Assembly: GCF_022865105.1 (NCBI RefSeq) | Contig: NZ_JAKNYM010000002.1 | Location: 839,501-903,500, forward strand | Source: Sphingomicrobium astaxanthinifaciens | GTDB lineage: Bacteria; Pseudomonadota; Alphaproteobacteria; Sphingomonadales; Sphingomonadaceae | Direction: 5' to 3' | Length of the DNA stretch: 64,000 nt | In this document: piece after piece, positions 35,285 to 43,901 of the stretch | Position numbering within the stretch: position 1 is the first letter of the stretch | Layout of the letters: every line of letters starts with the position of its first letter | Translations under genes and position numbers: made by a program | Notes under the pieces: model-generated | Seen by the model: only the letters and a program-made list of their open reading frames with translations | The model's database searches: none | What the model was told of the DNA's origin: nothing

Positions 35285-35983
35285 TTAGGCGCCTTCGACC
35301 TCGCTGGTGTCGATGCGCACGCCGCGACCCATGGTCGAGGAAAGCGCGACCTTTTGGACATACTTGCCCTTGGCGCCCGACGGCTTGGCCTTGACGATGG
35401 CGCTGACGAAGGCGTCGAAATTGGCCTTGAGGTCGGCGTCGGCGAAGCTCGCCTTGCCGATGCCGGCGTGAATGATGCCCGACTTCTCGGCGCGATACTG
35501 GACTTCACCGGCCTTGGCGTTCTTGACCGCTTCGGCGGGGTTCGGCGTGACCGTACCCAGCTTGGGGTTGGGCATCAGCCCCTTGGGGCCGAGCACCTTG
35601 CCGAGGCGACCGACGACCCCCATCATGTCCGGCGTGGCGATCACGCGGTCATAATCGAGGTTGCCGTTCTGCATGTCTTCCATGAGGTCCTCGGCGCCGA
35701 CGACATCAGCGCCCGCGGCCTTGGCCTCGTCGGCCTTGTCGCCCTTGGCGAACACCGCGACCTTGACGTCCTTGCCGGTGCCGTTGGGCATGGCGACGAC
35801 GCCGCGGACCATCTGGTCGGCGTGGCGCGGGTCGACCCCGAGGTTCATCGCGATCTCGACGGTCTCGTCGAACTTGGCGGTGGCCAGTTCCTTGACCAGC
35901 TTGATCGCCTCATCGACGCCGTAGAGCTTTTCCGAATCGACCTTGTCGGCGAACGCCTTCTGCTTCTTGGTGAGCTTGGCCAT
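35285..35983 (-). CDS. rplA: 50S ribosomal protein L1
   Basis: L1-stalk protein (232 aa), also a translational repressor of the rplKA transcript in many bacteria. [59 protein letters not shown] and the C-terminal [11 protein letters not shown] are all present. It begins 2 bp after the rplK stop. In most bacteria rplJ follows directly; here a terminator and unrelated genes intervene. Confidence 0.98.
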   Translation of the reverse strand: MAKLTKKQKAFADKVDSEKLYGVDEAIKLVKELATAKFDETVEIAMNLGVDPRHADQMVRGVVAMPNGTGKDVKVAVFAKGDKADEAKAAGADVVGAEDLMEDMQNGNLDYDRVIATPDMMGVVGRLGKVLGPKGLMPNPKLGTVTPNPAEAVKNAKAGEVQYRAEKSGIIHAGIGKASFADADLKANFDAFVSAIVKAKPSGAKGKYVQKVALSSTMGRGVRIDTSEVEGA

Positions 35984-35985
35984 GA

Positions 35986-36417
35986 TTAACCCTCCACCAC
36001 TTCGAGGCCCATGGCGCGCGCCGAGCCTTCGATGATCTTCGTGGCGGCCTCGATGTCATTGGCATTGAGGTCGGCCATCTTGGTTTCCGCGATCTTGGCA
36101 ACGTCGCTGCGCTTGATCGTGCCGGCGCTGTCGCTGCCCGGCGCGCTCGAGCCCTTCTTGAGCTTGGCGGCGCGCTTCAGCAGGAAGCTGGCGGGCGGGG
36201 TCTTCATGGTGAACGAGAAGCTGCGATCCGCATAGACCGTGATGGTCGTCGGGATCGGCATGTTCTTTTCCATGTCCTGCGTGGCGGCGTTGAAGGCCTT
36301 GCAGAATTCCATGATGTTGACACCACGCTGACCGAGCGCGGGGCCGATCGGCGGGGAGGGGTTGGCGACGCCCGCGGGCACCTGGAGCTTGATATAGCCC
36401 GAAATCTTCTTCGCCAT
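35986..36417 (-). CDS. rplK: 50S ribosomal protein L11
   Basis: GTPase-centre protein (143 aa) that contacts 23S rRNA and is needed for RelA-dependent stringent response. The N-terminal domain [40 protein letters not shown] and the RNA-binding C-terminal domain ([43 protein letters not shown]) are complete. First gene of the rplKA unit. Confidence 0.98.
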   Translation of the reverse strand: MAKKISGYIKLQVPAGVANPSPPIGPALGQRGVNIMEFCKAFNAATQDMEKNMPIPTTITVYADRSFSFTMKTPPASFLLKRAAKLKKGSSAPGSDSAGTIKRSDVAKIAETKMADLNANDIEAATKIIEGSARAMGLEVVEG

Positions 36418-36547
36418 GGCAAAGAATTCCTTTCACACTGTCGAGACCGCCTCGCAGCGGCTCTCATGTTAAGCGGTACGAACGGCCGGCCCGACGGGCA
36501 CGGCCTCCCGCGCGAAGTATCTCGATCCGGGGATGGAGATGGGCGCG

Positions 36548-36576
36548 CGCCTAGCAGCAAGCGCCCGCCCGATCAA
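36548..36576 (-). promoter_or_regulatory. Candidate rplKA promoter
   Basis: On the minus strand TTGATC, a 17-bp spacer and TAGGCG, about 130 bp upstream of rplK and just after the stop of the upstream gene. Confidence 0.4.
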
Positions 36577-36592
36577 GCCCCGCGGCGGTCCG

Positions 36593-37567
36593 CTAGAGCC
36601 GCGTGCGCGCGGCCAGCGCGACCTGCCCGTAGGCATAGCCCTCGCCGAGGATCGTCGGCACCTCGCTGTAGAGCGCCTGCGCCTCGAGGCTGACGCGCCC
36701 GGACGCGGGGCTGGTGACCCGCGCCTCGATAAGGCGGCTGCCGCGCCAGTCGCTCCCGCGCTCCTTCTGCGCGCCCCAACCGCCCGCCAGCCGGTAGCGC
36801 CACCCCGCGGCAAAGCGCTGGACCTGCACCACCGGGAGCAGCTGGAGATAGTCGCCGGGGGCATAATAGTCATATTCGCGCGGCACGCTGTCGCGGAAAT
36901 AGCGCCCGCGCAGCTGCAGGCTCACCCCCGCGTCGGGGGCGATCGCGTAGATCGCGTTGGCGCGCGCGTGGAGGCGGCGGTTGTCGCCGCTGAAGTCGAG
37001 CGCCGCGCCGACGAGCGTGAGCTGCGCGCGCGCCCCCAGCGGCACGTCGAGCGACGCCCCCGCGAGCGTGCTCGACAGCCCGAGCGCGAGCCCCTGCGGG
37101 GTCTCGACGATCTCGCGCTCGACGAAGAATTCCTTGCGCAGCGGTACCGCGTGGACCAGCGCGGCGGTGCCCAGCAGCCGCTCGCCGTCGGTGCCCACCA
37201 GGCTGTCGATCTGCCACTCGGGGGCGACCGGGCGGACGAGGCGCAGATAGGCGCGCGTCGCGGTCTCGGGGGTGCCGCCCGCCGGCGCGAAGCGGGCGCG
37301 TTCGAGCCGCACCCCGAGCGCCTCCTCGCGGCCGACCCGTGCGAGGTCGAAGTCGATCCCCAGCTTGGTGACCTCGGTGCCGTCGGCATCGCTCGAGGCG
37401 AACAGGCTGGCGCCGATCGCGGGACGCGGCGCGTCCGCGCTGGCGCCGGCGTCCCCGCTCGCGCTGGCGCTGGCGCTGGCGCTGGCGTGGGCGCTGTCGG
37501 GGGCGAGCGCGAGCGCGAACAGCGCGGCGGTGGCGACGAGGCGCACGGTCACTAGCGGGTTCCCCAT
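36593..37567 (-). CDS. Exported hypothetical protein, probable outer-membrane beta-barrel
   Basis: Unrecognised 324-aa protein. The N-terminus (MGNPLVTVRLVATAALFALALA) is a signal peptide, followed by an ASASASAS tract encoded by a GCTGGC hexanucleotide repeat. The rest is dominated by alternating beta-strand patterns with aromatic girdles (GRYFRDSVPREYDYYAPGDYLQL, FAAGWRYRLAGGWGAQKE) and ends in ALAARTRL. This resembles an outer-membrane barrel in composition, though the terminal residue is Leu, not Phe. ATG 37567 is the only start giving a signal peptide. It is divergent from the arylsulfotransferase-like pseudogene 40 bp away, so its promoter region may have been reshaped when that gene decayed. 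Confidence 0.6.
   Translation of the reverse strand: MGNPLVTVRLVATAALFALALAPDSAHASASASASASGDAGASADAPRPAIGASLFASSDADGTEVTKLGIDFDLARVGREEALGVRLERARFAPAGGTPETATRAYLRLVRPVAPEWQIDSLVGTDGERLLGTAALVHAVPLRKEFFVEREIVETPQGLALGLSSTLAGASLDVPLGARAQLTLVGAALDFSGDNRRLHARANAIYAIAPDAGVSLQLRGRYFRDSVPREYDYYAPGDYLQLLPVVQVQRFAAGWRYRLAGGWGAQKERGSDWRGSRLIEARVTSPASGRVSLEAQALYSEVPTILGEGYAYGQVALAARTRL
37463..37486 (+). repeat. Hexanucleotide repeat (GCTGGC)x4
   Basis: Four perfect tandem copies, encoding Ala-Ser repeats in the minus-strand gene just after its signal peptide. Unit loss or gain would keep the frame. Confidence 0.7.
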
Positions 37568-37608
37568 TTCTTGCGCAGCCCGAGCAGTTCGGCGACATAC
37601 CCCCACAC

Positions 37609-38663
37609 GCACACCGGCTGCACGACGATGCGGGGCGGGTGGTTCACGAGTGGGAGGTCGATTTCTACAAGCATTTTCCCGACGCCCGCGACTTCGTGCC
37701 CAAGAAGCGCTTCCCCGCCGCGCACCGAGAATTACCACCTGCAGGGGGTCGAGGCCTTTCCCGACGGCTCGCTGCTCTTCAACTACAGCCATTTCGCGGC
37801 GGTCAAGCTCGATGCCTGCTCGAACGTCGAGTGGCGCGTGAAGGCGCCGCTGCACCACCAGGTCACCGCCAATCCCGACGGCACCTTCTGGGTGCCGAGC
37901 CATCGCGAACTGGCCGACACCCCCGAAAAATGGATCACCTTTCCCTACGACCGCGCCAGCCTCGAGGCGATCACCAAGGATGCCAAGCGCTATCACGACA
38001 CGGCGGTGCTGCTCTCCCCCGAGGGCGAGATCCTGCACGAGGTGTCGATCCTCGAGGCGGTGGTCGAGGACGGGCCCGAGCAGGCCTTCTACGAGGCCGC
38101 GCGCTACGATCCGACCGACCTCACGCACCTCAACGATGTCGAGGTGGTCACCCCGGCGCTGGCCGCGCGGATCGAGGGGGGTGGAGGCGGGCGACCTGCT
38201 GGTCTCGCTGCGCGACTTCCACATGCTGGCGATCATCGACCCCGACAGCAACGCGCTCAAATGGTATCGCAGCGGCCCTTGGGTGCGGCAGCACGATCCC
38301 GACATCGCCCCCGACGGCACGATCACGCTGTTCAACAACCGCTCGGGGTTCCGCGGCCAGAGCCAGCTGTTGCGCTACGACCCCGCGCGCGACGCGGTCG
38401 AGCTGCTCTACCCGCACGACCCCGACACGCCGTTCTTCTCGGACATCATGGGCACCCAGCAGGTGCTGCCCAACGGCAACGTGCTCCTGACCGAGAGCAC
38501 CGGGGGGCGGATCATCGAGATCACCCCCGCGGGCGAGGTGGTGTGGGACTATCGCGCCGCCTTCGACGAGGAGGATGCCGCGCTGCTGACCGAGGCGGTG
38601 CGGCTGGCGCCCGACTTCTTCGAGCCGGGCGCGCTCGCCTGCGCGCCGTCGCGGCGAGGATGA
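37609..38663 (+). pseudogene. Decayed arylsulfotransferase (ASST)-like gene, tandem paralogue of 38715-40031
   Basis: Protein similarity to the intact downstream gene continues through three frames. Segment 1 (to about 37725) reads VHEWEVDFYKHFPDARDF. Segment 2 (about 37727-38175) reads NYHLQGVEAFPDGSLLFNYS and continues to LTHLNDVEVVTPALAARIEG. Segment 3 (about 38178-38663) reads GVEAGDLLVSLRDFHMLAII to the stop. Both shifts are explained by one extra base: a C after the CAC codon near 37725 and a G in a run of six at about 38170-38176. The N-terminal third, including the membrane anchor of the intact copy, is missing. Sequencing error could explain the indels but not the missing start. Confidence 0.8.
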
Positions 38664-38714
38664 TTACCGCCGCCTTTACCATTTTTTCACCGCTCGGCCG
38701 GCACAGCGTGGGGC

Positions 38715-40031
38715 ATGAGTGAACGAGGTTTCAGGGACCGGCTGCCGATCTATCTGCTGGCGGCGGCGGGGCTCGCGCTGGCGGGGATGTACGGGGCGGT
38801 CGGGGGCTGGCCCTTCCCCCAGCTCGTCGCGCAGGCCAGGACCAGCTACGAGATCGGCCAGACCGTGCTGGGCTCGCGCCGCCCCGAACTGTTCGCGCGC
38901 GAATATGACGGCGAGGGGCTGGTCGCCCACGATCCGGCGCGCAGCGCCGGGGGGCTGACGCTCGTCACCGGGACCTTCCGCGAGGGGCAGGCGGTCCGCC
39001 TGCTCGATGCGGAGGGGCGCATCGTCCACCAGTGGGAGGTCGATTTCTTCGAGCATTTCCCCGACGCGCGCGAGTTCGTGCGCGACAAGCGCTACCCCGC
39101 GAGCCACGCCAACTACTACCTCCAAGGCGTCCACCCCTTTGCCGACGGCTCGGTGATGCTCAACTACAGCCATCTCGCCGCGATCAAGCTCGATGTCTGT
39201 TCGCAGCCCGTCTGGCGGGTCCGGGCGCCGCTCCACCACAGCATCTCGCAAAATGCGGACGGCAGCTTCTGGGTGCCCTCGCACCGCGAACTCGACGCCA
39301 CCCCCGAGGCGTGGATCCACCCCCCGCATACGCGGCAGGGACTCGAGGCGCGGACCCGTGACACCCACCGCTATCACGACACCGTGGTGCGCGTGTCGCC
39401 CGAGGGCGAGATCCTCGCCGAGGTGTCGGTCCTCGAGGCGGTCATCAAGGGCGGACCCGAGCACGAATATTTCGATTCGATGGCGCGCAACCCGACCGAT
39501 CTCACGCATCTCAACGATGCCGTGGAGGTCACCCCCGCGCTCGCCGCCAAGATCGACGGGGTCGAGGCGGGCGACCTGCTCGTCTCGCTGCGCGATTACC
39601 ATACCCTCGCGATCATCGATCCCGAGGACAATGCGCTGCGCTGGTACAAGACCGGGCCGTGGTTGCGCCAGCACGATCCCGACATCACCCCCGAGGGCAA
39701 CATCACGCTGTTCAACAACCGCACGCGCTACCTCGGGCAGAGCCAGCTGATGGAATATGACCCGGCCACCGACGCGGCCCGCGTCCTCTATCCGCGCGCG
39801 CCCGAGGACCGCTTCTATTCGTGGATCATGGGCACCCAGCAGGCGCTCCCCAACGGCAATTTCCTGCTCACCGAAAGCGCCGCCGGACGGGTCATCGAGG
39901 TGACCCGCGCGGGCGAGGTGGTATGGGATTATCGCATGCCTTATGATGACGCCGATGCGGCGATGATCACCGAGGCGATCCGGCTGCCGACCGATTTTTA
40001 CGATACGGAGATACCGCAATGTCCGAGATGA
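38715..40031 (+). CDS. Membrane-anchored arylsulfotransferase (ASST)-family protein
   Basis: Beta-propeller-type protein (438 aa) with an N-terminal TM anchor (about residues 11-30) and the body predicted to be periplasmic. Family-like segments include GRIVHQWEVDFFEHFPDAREF, LNYSHLAAIKLD, APLHHSISQNADGSFWVPSHR (paired His), HDTVVRVSPEGEILAEVS, GPWLRQHDPDITPEGNITLFNNR and MGTQQALPNGNFLLTES. In this family ASSTs transfer sulfate between phenolic compounds without PAPS through a His intermediate. Which His would be catalytic here is not certain, and regulatory or binding roles are possible. It overlaps the next gene by 13 bp and heads a four-gene run ending in a PAPS-type sulfotransferase. Confidence 0.75.
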   Translation: MSERGFRDRLPIYLLAAAGLALAGMYGAVGGWPFPQLVAQARTSYEIGQTVLGSRRPELFAREYDGEGLVAHDPARSAGGLTLVTGTFREGQAVRLLDAEGRIVHQWEVDFFEHFPDAREFVRDKRYPASHANYYLQGVHPFADGSVMLNYSHLAAIKLDVCSQPVWRVRAPLHHSISQNADGSFWVPSHRELDATPEAWIHPPHTRQGLEARTRDTHRYHDTVVRVSPEGEILAEVSVLEAVIKGGPEHEYFDSMARNPTDLTHLNDAVEVTPALAAKIDGVEAGDLLVSLRDYHTLAIIDPEDNALRWYKTGPWLRQHDPDITPEGNITLFNNRTRYLGQSQLMEYDPATDAARVLYPRAPEDRFYSWIMGTQQALPNGNFLLTESAAGRVIEVTRAGEVVWDYRMPYDDADAAMITEAIRLPTDFYDTEIPQCPR

Positions 40032-40303
40032 CCCAGAAGCTCACCGCCCCGCTCGCCGGCCTCGCGCTGGTCGGCGCGCTCGTGCCCACCCCCGCGCTCG
40101 CCTATGTCGGCGCCGGTGCGGGGCTGTCGGCGATCGGCTCGGTGCTGAGCTTCCTCGGCGTCCTGCTCCTCATGATCGTCGGGTTCGTTTGGTACCCGGT
40201 CAAGCGGCTCATGAAGAAGCGCCGCGGCAAGGCCGCCGACGAAGCCCCCGCGACTAGCGCGACCCCCGCGACCCCCGCGACCACCGCCCAGCCCGAGGAA
40301 TGA
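40019..40303 (+). CDS. Small membrane protein in the sulfotransferase operon
   Basis: 94-aa protein of unknown function. A signal-like first helix (LTAPLAGLALVGALVPTPALA) is followed by YVGAGAGLSAIGSVLSFLGVLLLMIVGFVWYPVKR, a TM helix, then a basic KRLMKKRRGK stretch and a low-complexity Ala/Thr/Pro tail. Topology by positive-inside suggests the tail is cytoplasmic. It overlaps the arylsulfotransferase-like gene by 13 bp and the next gene by 4 bp (ATGA), so translation is probably coupled. Confidence 0.75.
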   Translation: MSEMTQKLTAPLAGLALVGALVPTPALAYVGAGAGLSAIGSVLSFLGVLLLMIVGFVWYPVKRLMKKRRGKAADEAPATSATPATPATTAQPEE

Positions 40304-40692
40304 TCGCGCTGCTGGCGACCTACTGCGCCGCCGTCGCTCTCTTCGCCATCGCCTTCACCCGGCTCGGCATCATCGCCACCGTGCCCGCGCTGATGCGCGA
40401 GATGCGCACCGCCTTCGCGGTCATCGGCGACAAGGCGCTCGACGACGAGGCCAAGGAAGCCGCGGTGCGCCAGACCTCGATCGCGCTCCTCGGCAAGGCG
40501 CTGAAGCTCGCGCTGGGCCTCGCCGCCGTCCTCGCCGCCGCCGCCATCCCCGCGCTCCTCGCCGAGGCCGCCGGCTGGAGCAGCATGGCCGCCTTCATCG
40601 CCTTCTCGCTCGATCCGATCGTCCTCCTCGCCACCATCGGCGTCTTTGTCGCGCTGGGCTGGCTCCTCAAGCGCCGCCGGGCCAGCGCCTGA
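40300..40692 (+). CDS. Membrane protein of unknown function in the sulfotransferase operon
   Basis: 130-aa protein with three hydrophobic helices: ALLATYCAAVALFAIAFTRL, LALGLAAVLAAAAIPALLAEAAG and FSLDPIVLLATIGVFVALGWLL. Between the first two is a charged, amphipathic stretch (ALMREMRTAFAVIGDKALDDEAKEAAV). I do not recognise a family. It overlaps both neighbours (4 bp upstream, 1 bp downstream as TGATG), which argues for stoichiometric expression with the sulfotransferase and the membrane-anchored propeller. Confidence 0.72.
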   Translation: MIALLATYCAAVALFAIAFTRLGIIATVPALMREMRTAFAVIGDKALDDEAKEAAVRQTSIALLGKALKLALGLAAVLAAAAIPALLAEAAGWSSMAAFIAFSLDPIVLLATIGVFVALGWLLKRRRASA

Positions 40693-41744
40693 TGGCGATC
40701 GAGGATTATGGCTGGGCCGACCGCATAGTCCACCGCCTCGCCTTCGGCTCCCCGATCCCGCAGGACCTGCTGCTCGACATCGAGCAGAAGAAGCACGGGC
40801 GGGCGATCGCCGCGCAGCCGCTGACCGCCCCCATCTTCGTCACCGCGCTCGCCCGCGCCGGCACCACGCTGATCCTCGAGATCCTCGCGCGCCACCCGCG
40901 GCTCGCCAGCCACACGCATCGCGACATGCCCTTCGTCCTCACCCCCATCCTGTGGCGCGAGCTCACCTGGCGCTTCGCGGTCGCGCAGGAGAAGAAGGAG
41001 CGCAGCCACAAGGACGGCCTCCTCGTCAACGTCGACAGCCCCGAGGCGTTCGAGGAAATCCTGTGGAAGCGCGAATTCCCCGATCATTACCGCGCCGACG
41101 GCATCACCCCCTGGGGCCCGCTGCCCGAAGCCTTCACCGCCAAGCTCAGCCGCCACATGAAGGCGCTCGTCCTCGCCCGCGGCGGCGGCCCCGAGCAGCG
41201 CTATTTGTCCAAGAACAACGCCAATATCGCGCGCCTCCCGGGGCTCGCACAGGCCTTCCCCGACGCCCGCTTCCTCGTCCCGCTGCGCCACCCCGTCGAC
41301 CATGCGCGCAGTTTCCTGCGCCAGCACCGGCTCGGCCTCGACAGCCATGCCGAGAGCGACTTCGCCCGCCGCTACGCCGCCGATACCGGGCACCACGAAT
41401 TCGGCCTCGTCCACAAGCCCATCCTGTTCGACGGCTTCGACGGGCAGGGCGATGCCACCCGTCTCGACTATTGGCTGCGCTACTGGATCGCCGCCTATCG
41501 CGCGGTCGAAGCCGCCCCGCGCGCCGAGCTGATCGACATGCAGCGCTTCACCGCCGCGAAGAAGGCCGCCCAGCTGTTCGCGCACCTCGGCCTCCCCCTC
41601 GCGCCCGAGGCCGTCGCCGAGGCCGAGGCGATGATCCGCCCGATCAAGGCCTATGATGGAACCATCGACGCCGACCCCGCGCTCGTCGCCGCTGCCGAGG
41701 CGCTCTACGAGCGCCTGCGCGCCGACCCCCGTTGCGTCCTCTGA
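40692..41744 (+). CDS. Sulfotransferase family protein (PAPS-dependent type)
   Basis: Cytoplasmic P-loop-like sulfotransferase (350 aa). The 5'-phosphosulfate-binding loop is at residues 49-60 (FVTALARAGTTL). The 3'-phosphate-binding segment lies around 190-210 (FPDARFLVPLRHPVDHARSFLRQH), with the expected Arg (R199) and Ser (S207). Overall it fits the Sulfotransfer_3-like group that sulfates lipids, sugars or small molecules using PAPS. Acceptor unknown. The start overlaps the previous stop (TGATG). It is the last gene of the coupled run; no clear terminator follows. Confidence 0.82.
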   Translation: MAIEDYGWADRIVHRLAFGSPIPQDLLLDIEQKKHGRAIAAQPLTAPIFVTALARAGTTLILEILARHPRLASHTHRDMPFVLTPILWRELTWRFAVAQEKKERSHKDGLLVNVDSPEAFEEILWKREFPDHYRADGITPWGPLPEAFTAKLSRHMKALVLARGGGPEQRYLSKNNANIARLPGLAQAFPDARFLVPLRHPVDHARSFLRQHRLGLDSHAESDFARRYAADTGHHEFGLVHKPILFDGFDGQGDATRLDYWLRYWIAAYRAVEAAPRAELIDMQRFTAAKKAAQLFAHLGLPLAPEAVAEAEAMIRPIKAYDGTIDADPALVAAAEALYERLRADPRCVL

Positions 41745-41799
41745 CACGGCCCGCCGCGCCCCGCCTTGCCAAATAGGATTTGCGCTGATCCAATCGAGC

Positions 41800-42488
41800 A
41801 TGAAGCCCGATCCTACAGCGCGCCCCCAATCGCCCCGCCGCCGGCCCCACCGTCCCGCCGACCTCGCCGCCTTTCTCGAGGCGCTCGCGCTGACCGGCAA
41901 TTTCGCGCTCGCCGCCCGCGCCATCGGCCGCACCAAGGGCGGGCTCTACAAGCGCCGCGCCCGCGACCCCGCCTTCGCCGCCGCCTGCGCGGCTGCCTTG
42001 GCCAAATTCCATTCCTCTCCCCACCGGGGGAGAGGAGTGCGAAGCTTGCAAACAGGCTAGCGCAGCTTGGAGCCGGGAAGAGTGAAGGGCAGGGGCCCCC
42101 AACCCTCCGCTACCTCCCCGCCCGGGGCACCCGCCGCGCCCAGCTGCGCCGCAGCCCGCCCGGCAGTCTCACCCCGCCGCGCGAGGCTGACTTCCTCACC
42201 GCCCTCGCCGCCACCGGCAACGTCCGCCTCGCCGCCGACAGCATCGGCATCGCGCCCAGCAGCATCCACCGCCGCCGCAAGGTCGACCCCGCCTTCGCCG
42301 CCCGCTTCGATGAGGCGCAGGAGCGCGCCGAGGCGGTGGTGGAGGACCTGATGGTCGAACGCTTCTTCCTCAATTTCGATGTCGCGCATCGGGTGGAGAT
42401 GACGGGAACGCGCGAGCTGGATGAAGCGCAGAAACTCACCACGGGGCAGGCGCTGCAGTTCCTCTATCGGATGGATCGCAAGGGGTGA
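41800..42488 (+). pseudogene. Two-module HTH/terminase-small-subunit-like gene interrupted by a palindromic repeat
   Basis: Frame 1 starts at ATG 41800 and encodes a helix-turn-helix-like module (FLEALALTGNFALAARAIG..KGGLYKRRARDPAFAAACAAA) to a stop at 42060. A second related module (FLTALAATGNVRLAADSIG..PSSIHRRRKVDPAFAARFDEA) continues in another frame to 42488, followed by EDLMVERFFLNFDVAHRVEMTGTRELDEAQ. The frame change coincides with a hairpin-rich repeat at about 42012-42105. The simplest reading is one gene broken by repeat insertion. Alternatively these are two small genes, the second with a non-obvious start. DNA binding is inferred from the HTH pattern only. Confidence 0.5.
42012..42105. 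repeat. Palindromic REP-like repeat inside a coding region
   Basis: Begins with a perfect 10-bp stem TCCTCTCCCC / GGGGAGAGGA (42013-42022 and 42027-42036), then GCGAAGCTTGC ... GCTAGCGCAGCTTGG and a GGGGCCCC palindrome near the right end. The style matches dispersed intergenic palindromic elements of sphingomonads, as I recall them. Right boundary estimated. Confidence 0.55.
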
Positions 42489-42642
42489 GGGGGCGCGCCG
42501 AATGTCCCCTCACGACCCCATTGCGGTCGTGGAAGGTCGCGGGTTTTGCATTGCAGGCAACGATGCCAGCCGCCGTACCATTTGCATGGATCTACAATAT
42601 ATGTTTCTTGTTTGATGATATCGTCATGTAGGGGGGAAGTCG

Positions 42643-43569
42643 ATGAAGCCTAATGTCATCTTGCCCGCGTTCGTGCTGTCACTCACTGCCTGTTCGACAG
42701 AGCCACTCCTGGGGGAGCAACCCGCGAACCTCCTCGAACTGGAAGTGCAGGGGCTTTCCTTTGTAGGCCCTGATACGATCAAGTCCGGTTGGACCACCAT
42801 CCGCGTCAACAACACGGGCGGGATGACCCATCATGCGCTCGTCTATCGACTTCCTGACGGTATCACCGCGGAGATGGTCGACGAGCAGATCGTGGAACCC
42901 ATTCAAAGAATCCTCACGGCAGCAATTGGTGGCGACACCGAAAAAGCTGCCGAGATCGCGGCAACGATTCCGGCGTGGGTTGGCGACCTCGTGTGGATGG
43001 GCGGACCTGGCATGATGTCGGATGGGGTCACCGGCGAGGCGACGATGTATCTCGAGCCCGGCAACTACATTCTAGAGTGCTACGTCAAGACCGACGGGGT
43101 TCAACACAATTATAACCCCGAGCCGGGGGAGTTCGGCATGATGCTTCCTCTGACCGTGGTGGCTGAAGATGGCGGGATGGCCGAACCCGACGCCAACGTG
43201 ACCCTGACCCTCACGAATAGCGGCTACGAAATCACGGATGGTGCTTTCCGGGCCGGCGACAATGACGTCAGGGTCAAATTTGAGGAACAACGCCTCTATA
43301 ACAACTTCGTCGGTCACGACGCCCATGTCTTCCGGATAGACGACGATACCGATGTGGATGCGGCGGTGCGCTGGCCCGACTTCTTTCCGACCGAGGGACA
43401 GCAGACACCCGCGCCTGCCCGCTTCGTAGGAGGCATTCATGATATGCCGCAGGGCGCGACGGGCTATTTCAAGCTGGACCTCGAACCTGGCGAATATGGC
43501 ATTACAGCCGAGATCCCCGACGCTGCGAAAAATGGTTTCTTCAAAAGGTTCAGCGTGGACACGGACTGA
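42643..43569 (+). CDS. Lipoprotein with two cupredoxin-like domains
   Basis: 308-aa predicted lipoprotein (lipobox LSLTAC, Cys17). The first beta-rich domain (about 30-172) carries a cupredoxin-like set: His63/64 in GGMTHHALVY, Cys146 in YILECYV, His155 in GVQHNY and Met166/167 in EFGMMLPLTV. These are the right order and spacing for a type 1 copper site, but with an insertion at 75-130. The second domain (about 185-308) has the same fold signature (DAHVFRI, LEPGEYGITAEI) without the ligands. Copper binding is inference. Codon use and base composition are visibly less GC-rich than neighbours, suggesting recent acquisition. An AT-rich stretch just upstream (42585-42630) probably holds its promoter. 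Confidence 0.6.
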   Translation: MKPNVILPAFVLSLTACSTEPLLGEQPANLLELEVQGLSFVGPDTIKSGWTTIRVNNTGGMTHHALVYRLPDGITAEMVDEQIVEPIQRILTAAIGGDTEKAAEIAATIPAWVGDLVWMGGPGMMSDGVTGEATMYLEPGNYILECYVKTDGVQHNYNPEPGEFGMMLPLTVVAEDGGMAEPDANVTLTLTNSGYEITDGAFRAGDNDVRVKFEEQRLYNNFVGHDAHVFRIDDDTDVDAAVRWPDFFPTEGQQTPAPARFVGGIHDMPQGATGYFKLDLEPGEYGITAEIPDAAKNGFFKRFSVDTD

Positions 43570-43711
43570 GCGTCCTTAGCTTCCCCCGCCCTGCGGGCAC
43601 CACGAACGCGCCCAAAGGCATCTCGCCCCTCTTCTTGGAAGGCGGAAAAGCGCCTAGAGCATTGAAGATAAAGGTGTTTTTTGCTATCCGTGCGCCGAGA
43701 GGAGGAAGCGT

Positions 43712-43882
43712 ATGAGGCAAGCGGACCGGATCTATTATCTCAAGCGCGCGGAGCAGGAGTGCGAATTGGCGCAAAGCACGCATTCACCTGCCGCCGAGCG
43801 CGCGCATCGCGAAATGGCCCGATATTACACCGCTCGGGCGCTGCACGGCGAACGGGAGGCGATGACGTCCTCGCAAGACTGA
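43712..43882 (+). CDS. Small helical protein, paralogue of the gene at 4101-4259
   Basis: 56-aa protein: MRQADRIYYLKRAEQECELA, a short turn with Pro-Ala-Ala, then AHREMARYYTARAL and a polar tail. It shares the pattern aromatic-aromatic-x-x-RAEQE-x-x-LA ... H-x-E-x-AR-x-Y-x-ARA with the 52-aa protein at 4101-4259. A strong ribosome binding site (GAGGAGGA) lies 6-13 bp upstream, and a terminator begins 20 bp after the stop. No signal peptide or membrane helix. Function unknown. Confidence 0.72.
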   Translation: MRQADRIYYLKRAEQECELAQSTHSPAAERAHREMARYYTARALHGEREAMTSSQD

Positions 43883-43901
43883 CCGCCGGGGCGCCGGCGT
43901 G

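Noticed and set aside
37567-43900. Genomic island bounded by a tRNA
   Set aside because: The flanking genes are rplK and nusG, with no integrase and no tRNA-end direct repeats; the closest tRNA (Trp) is 2.5 kb away and intact.
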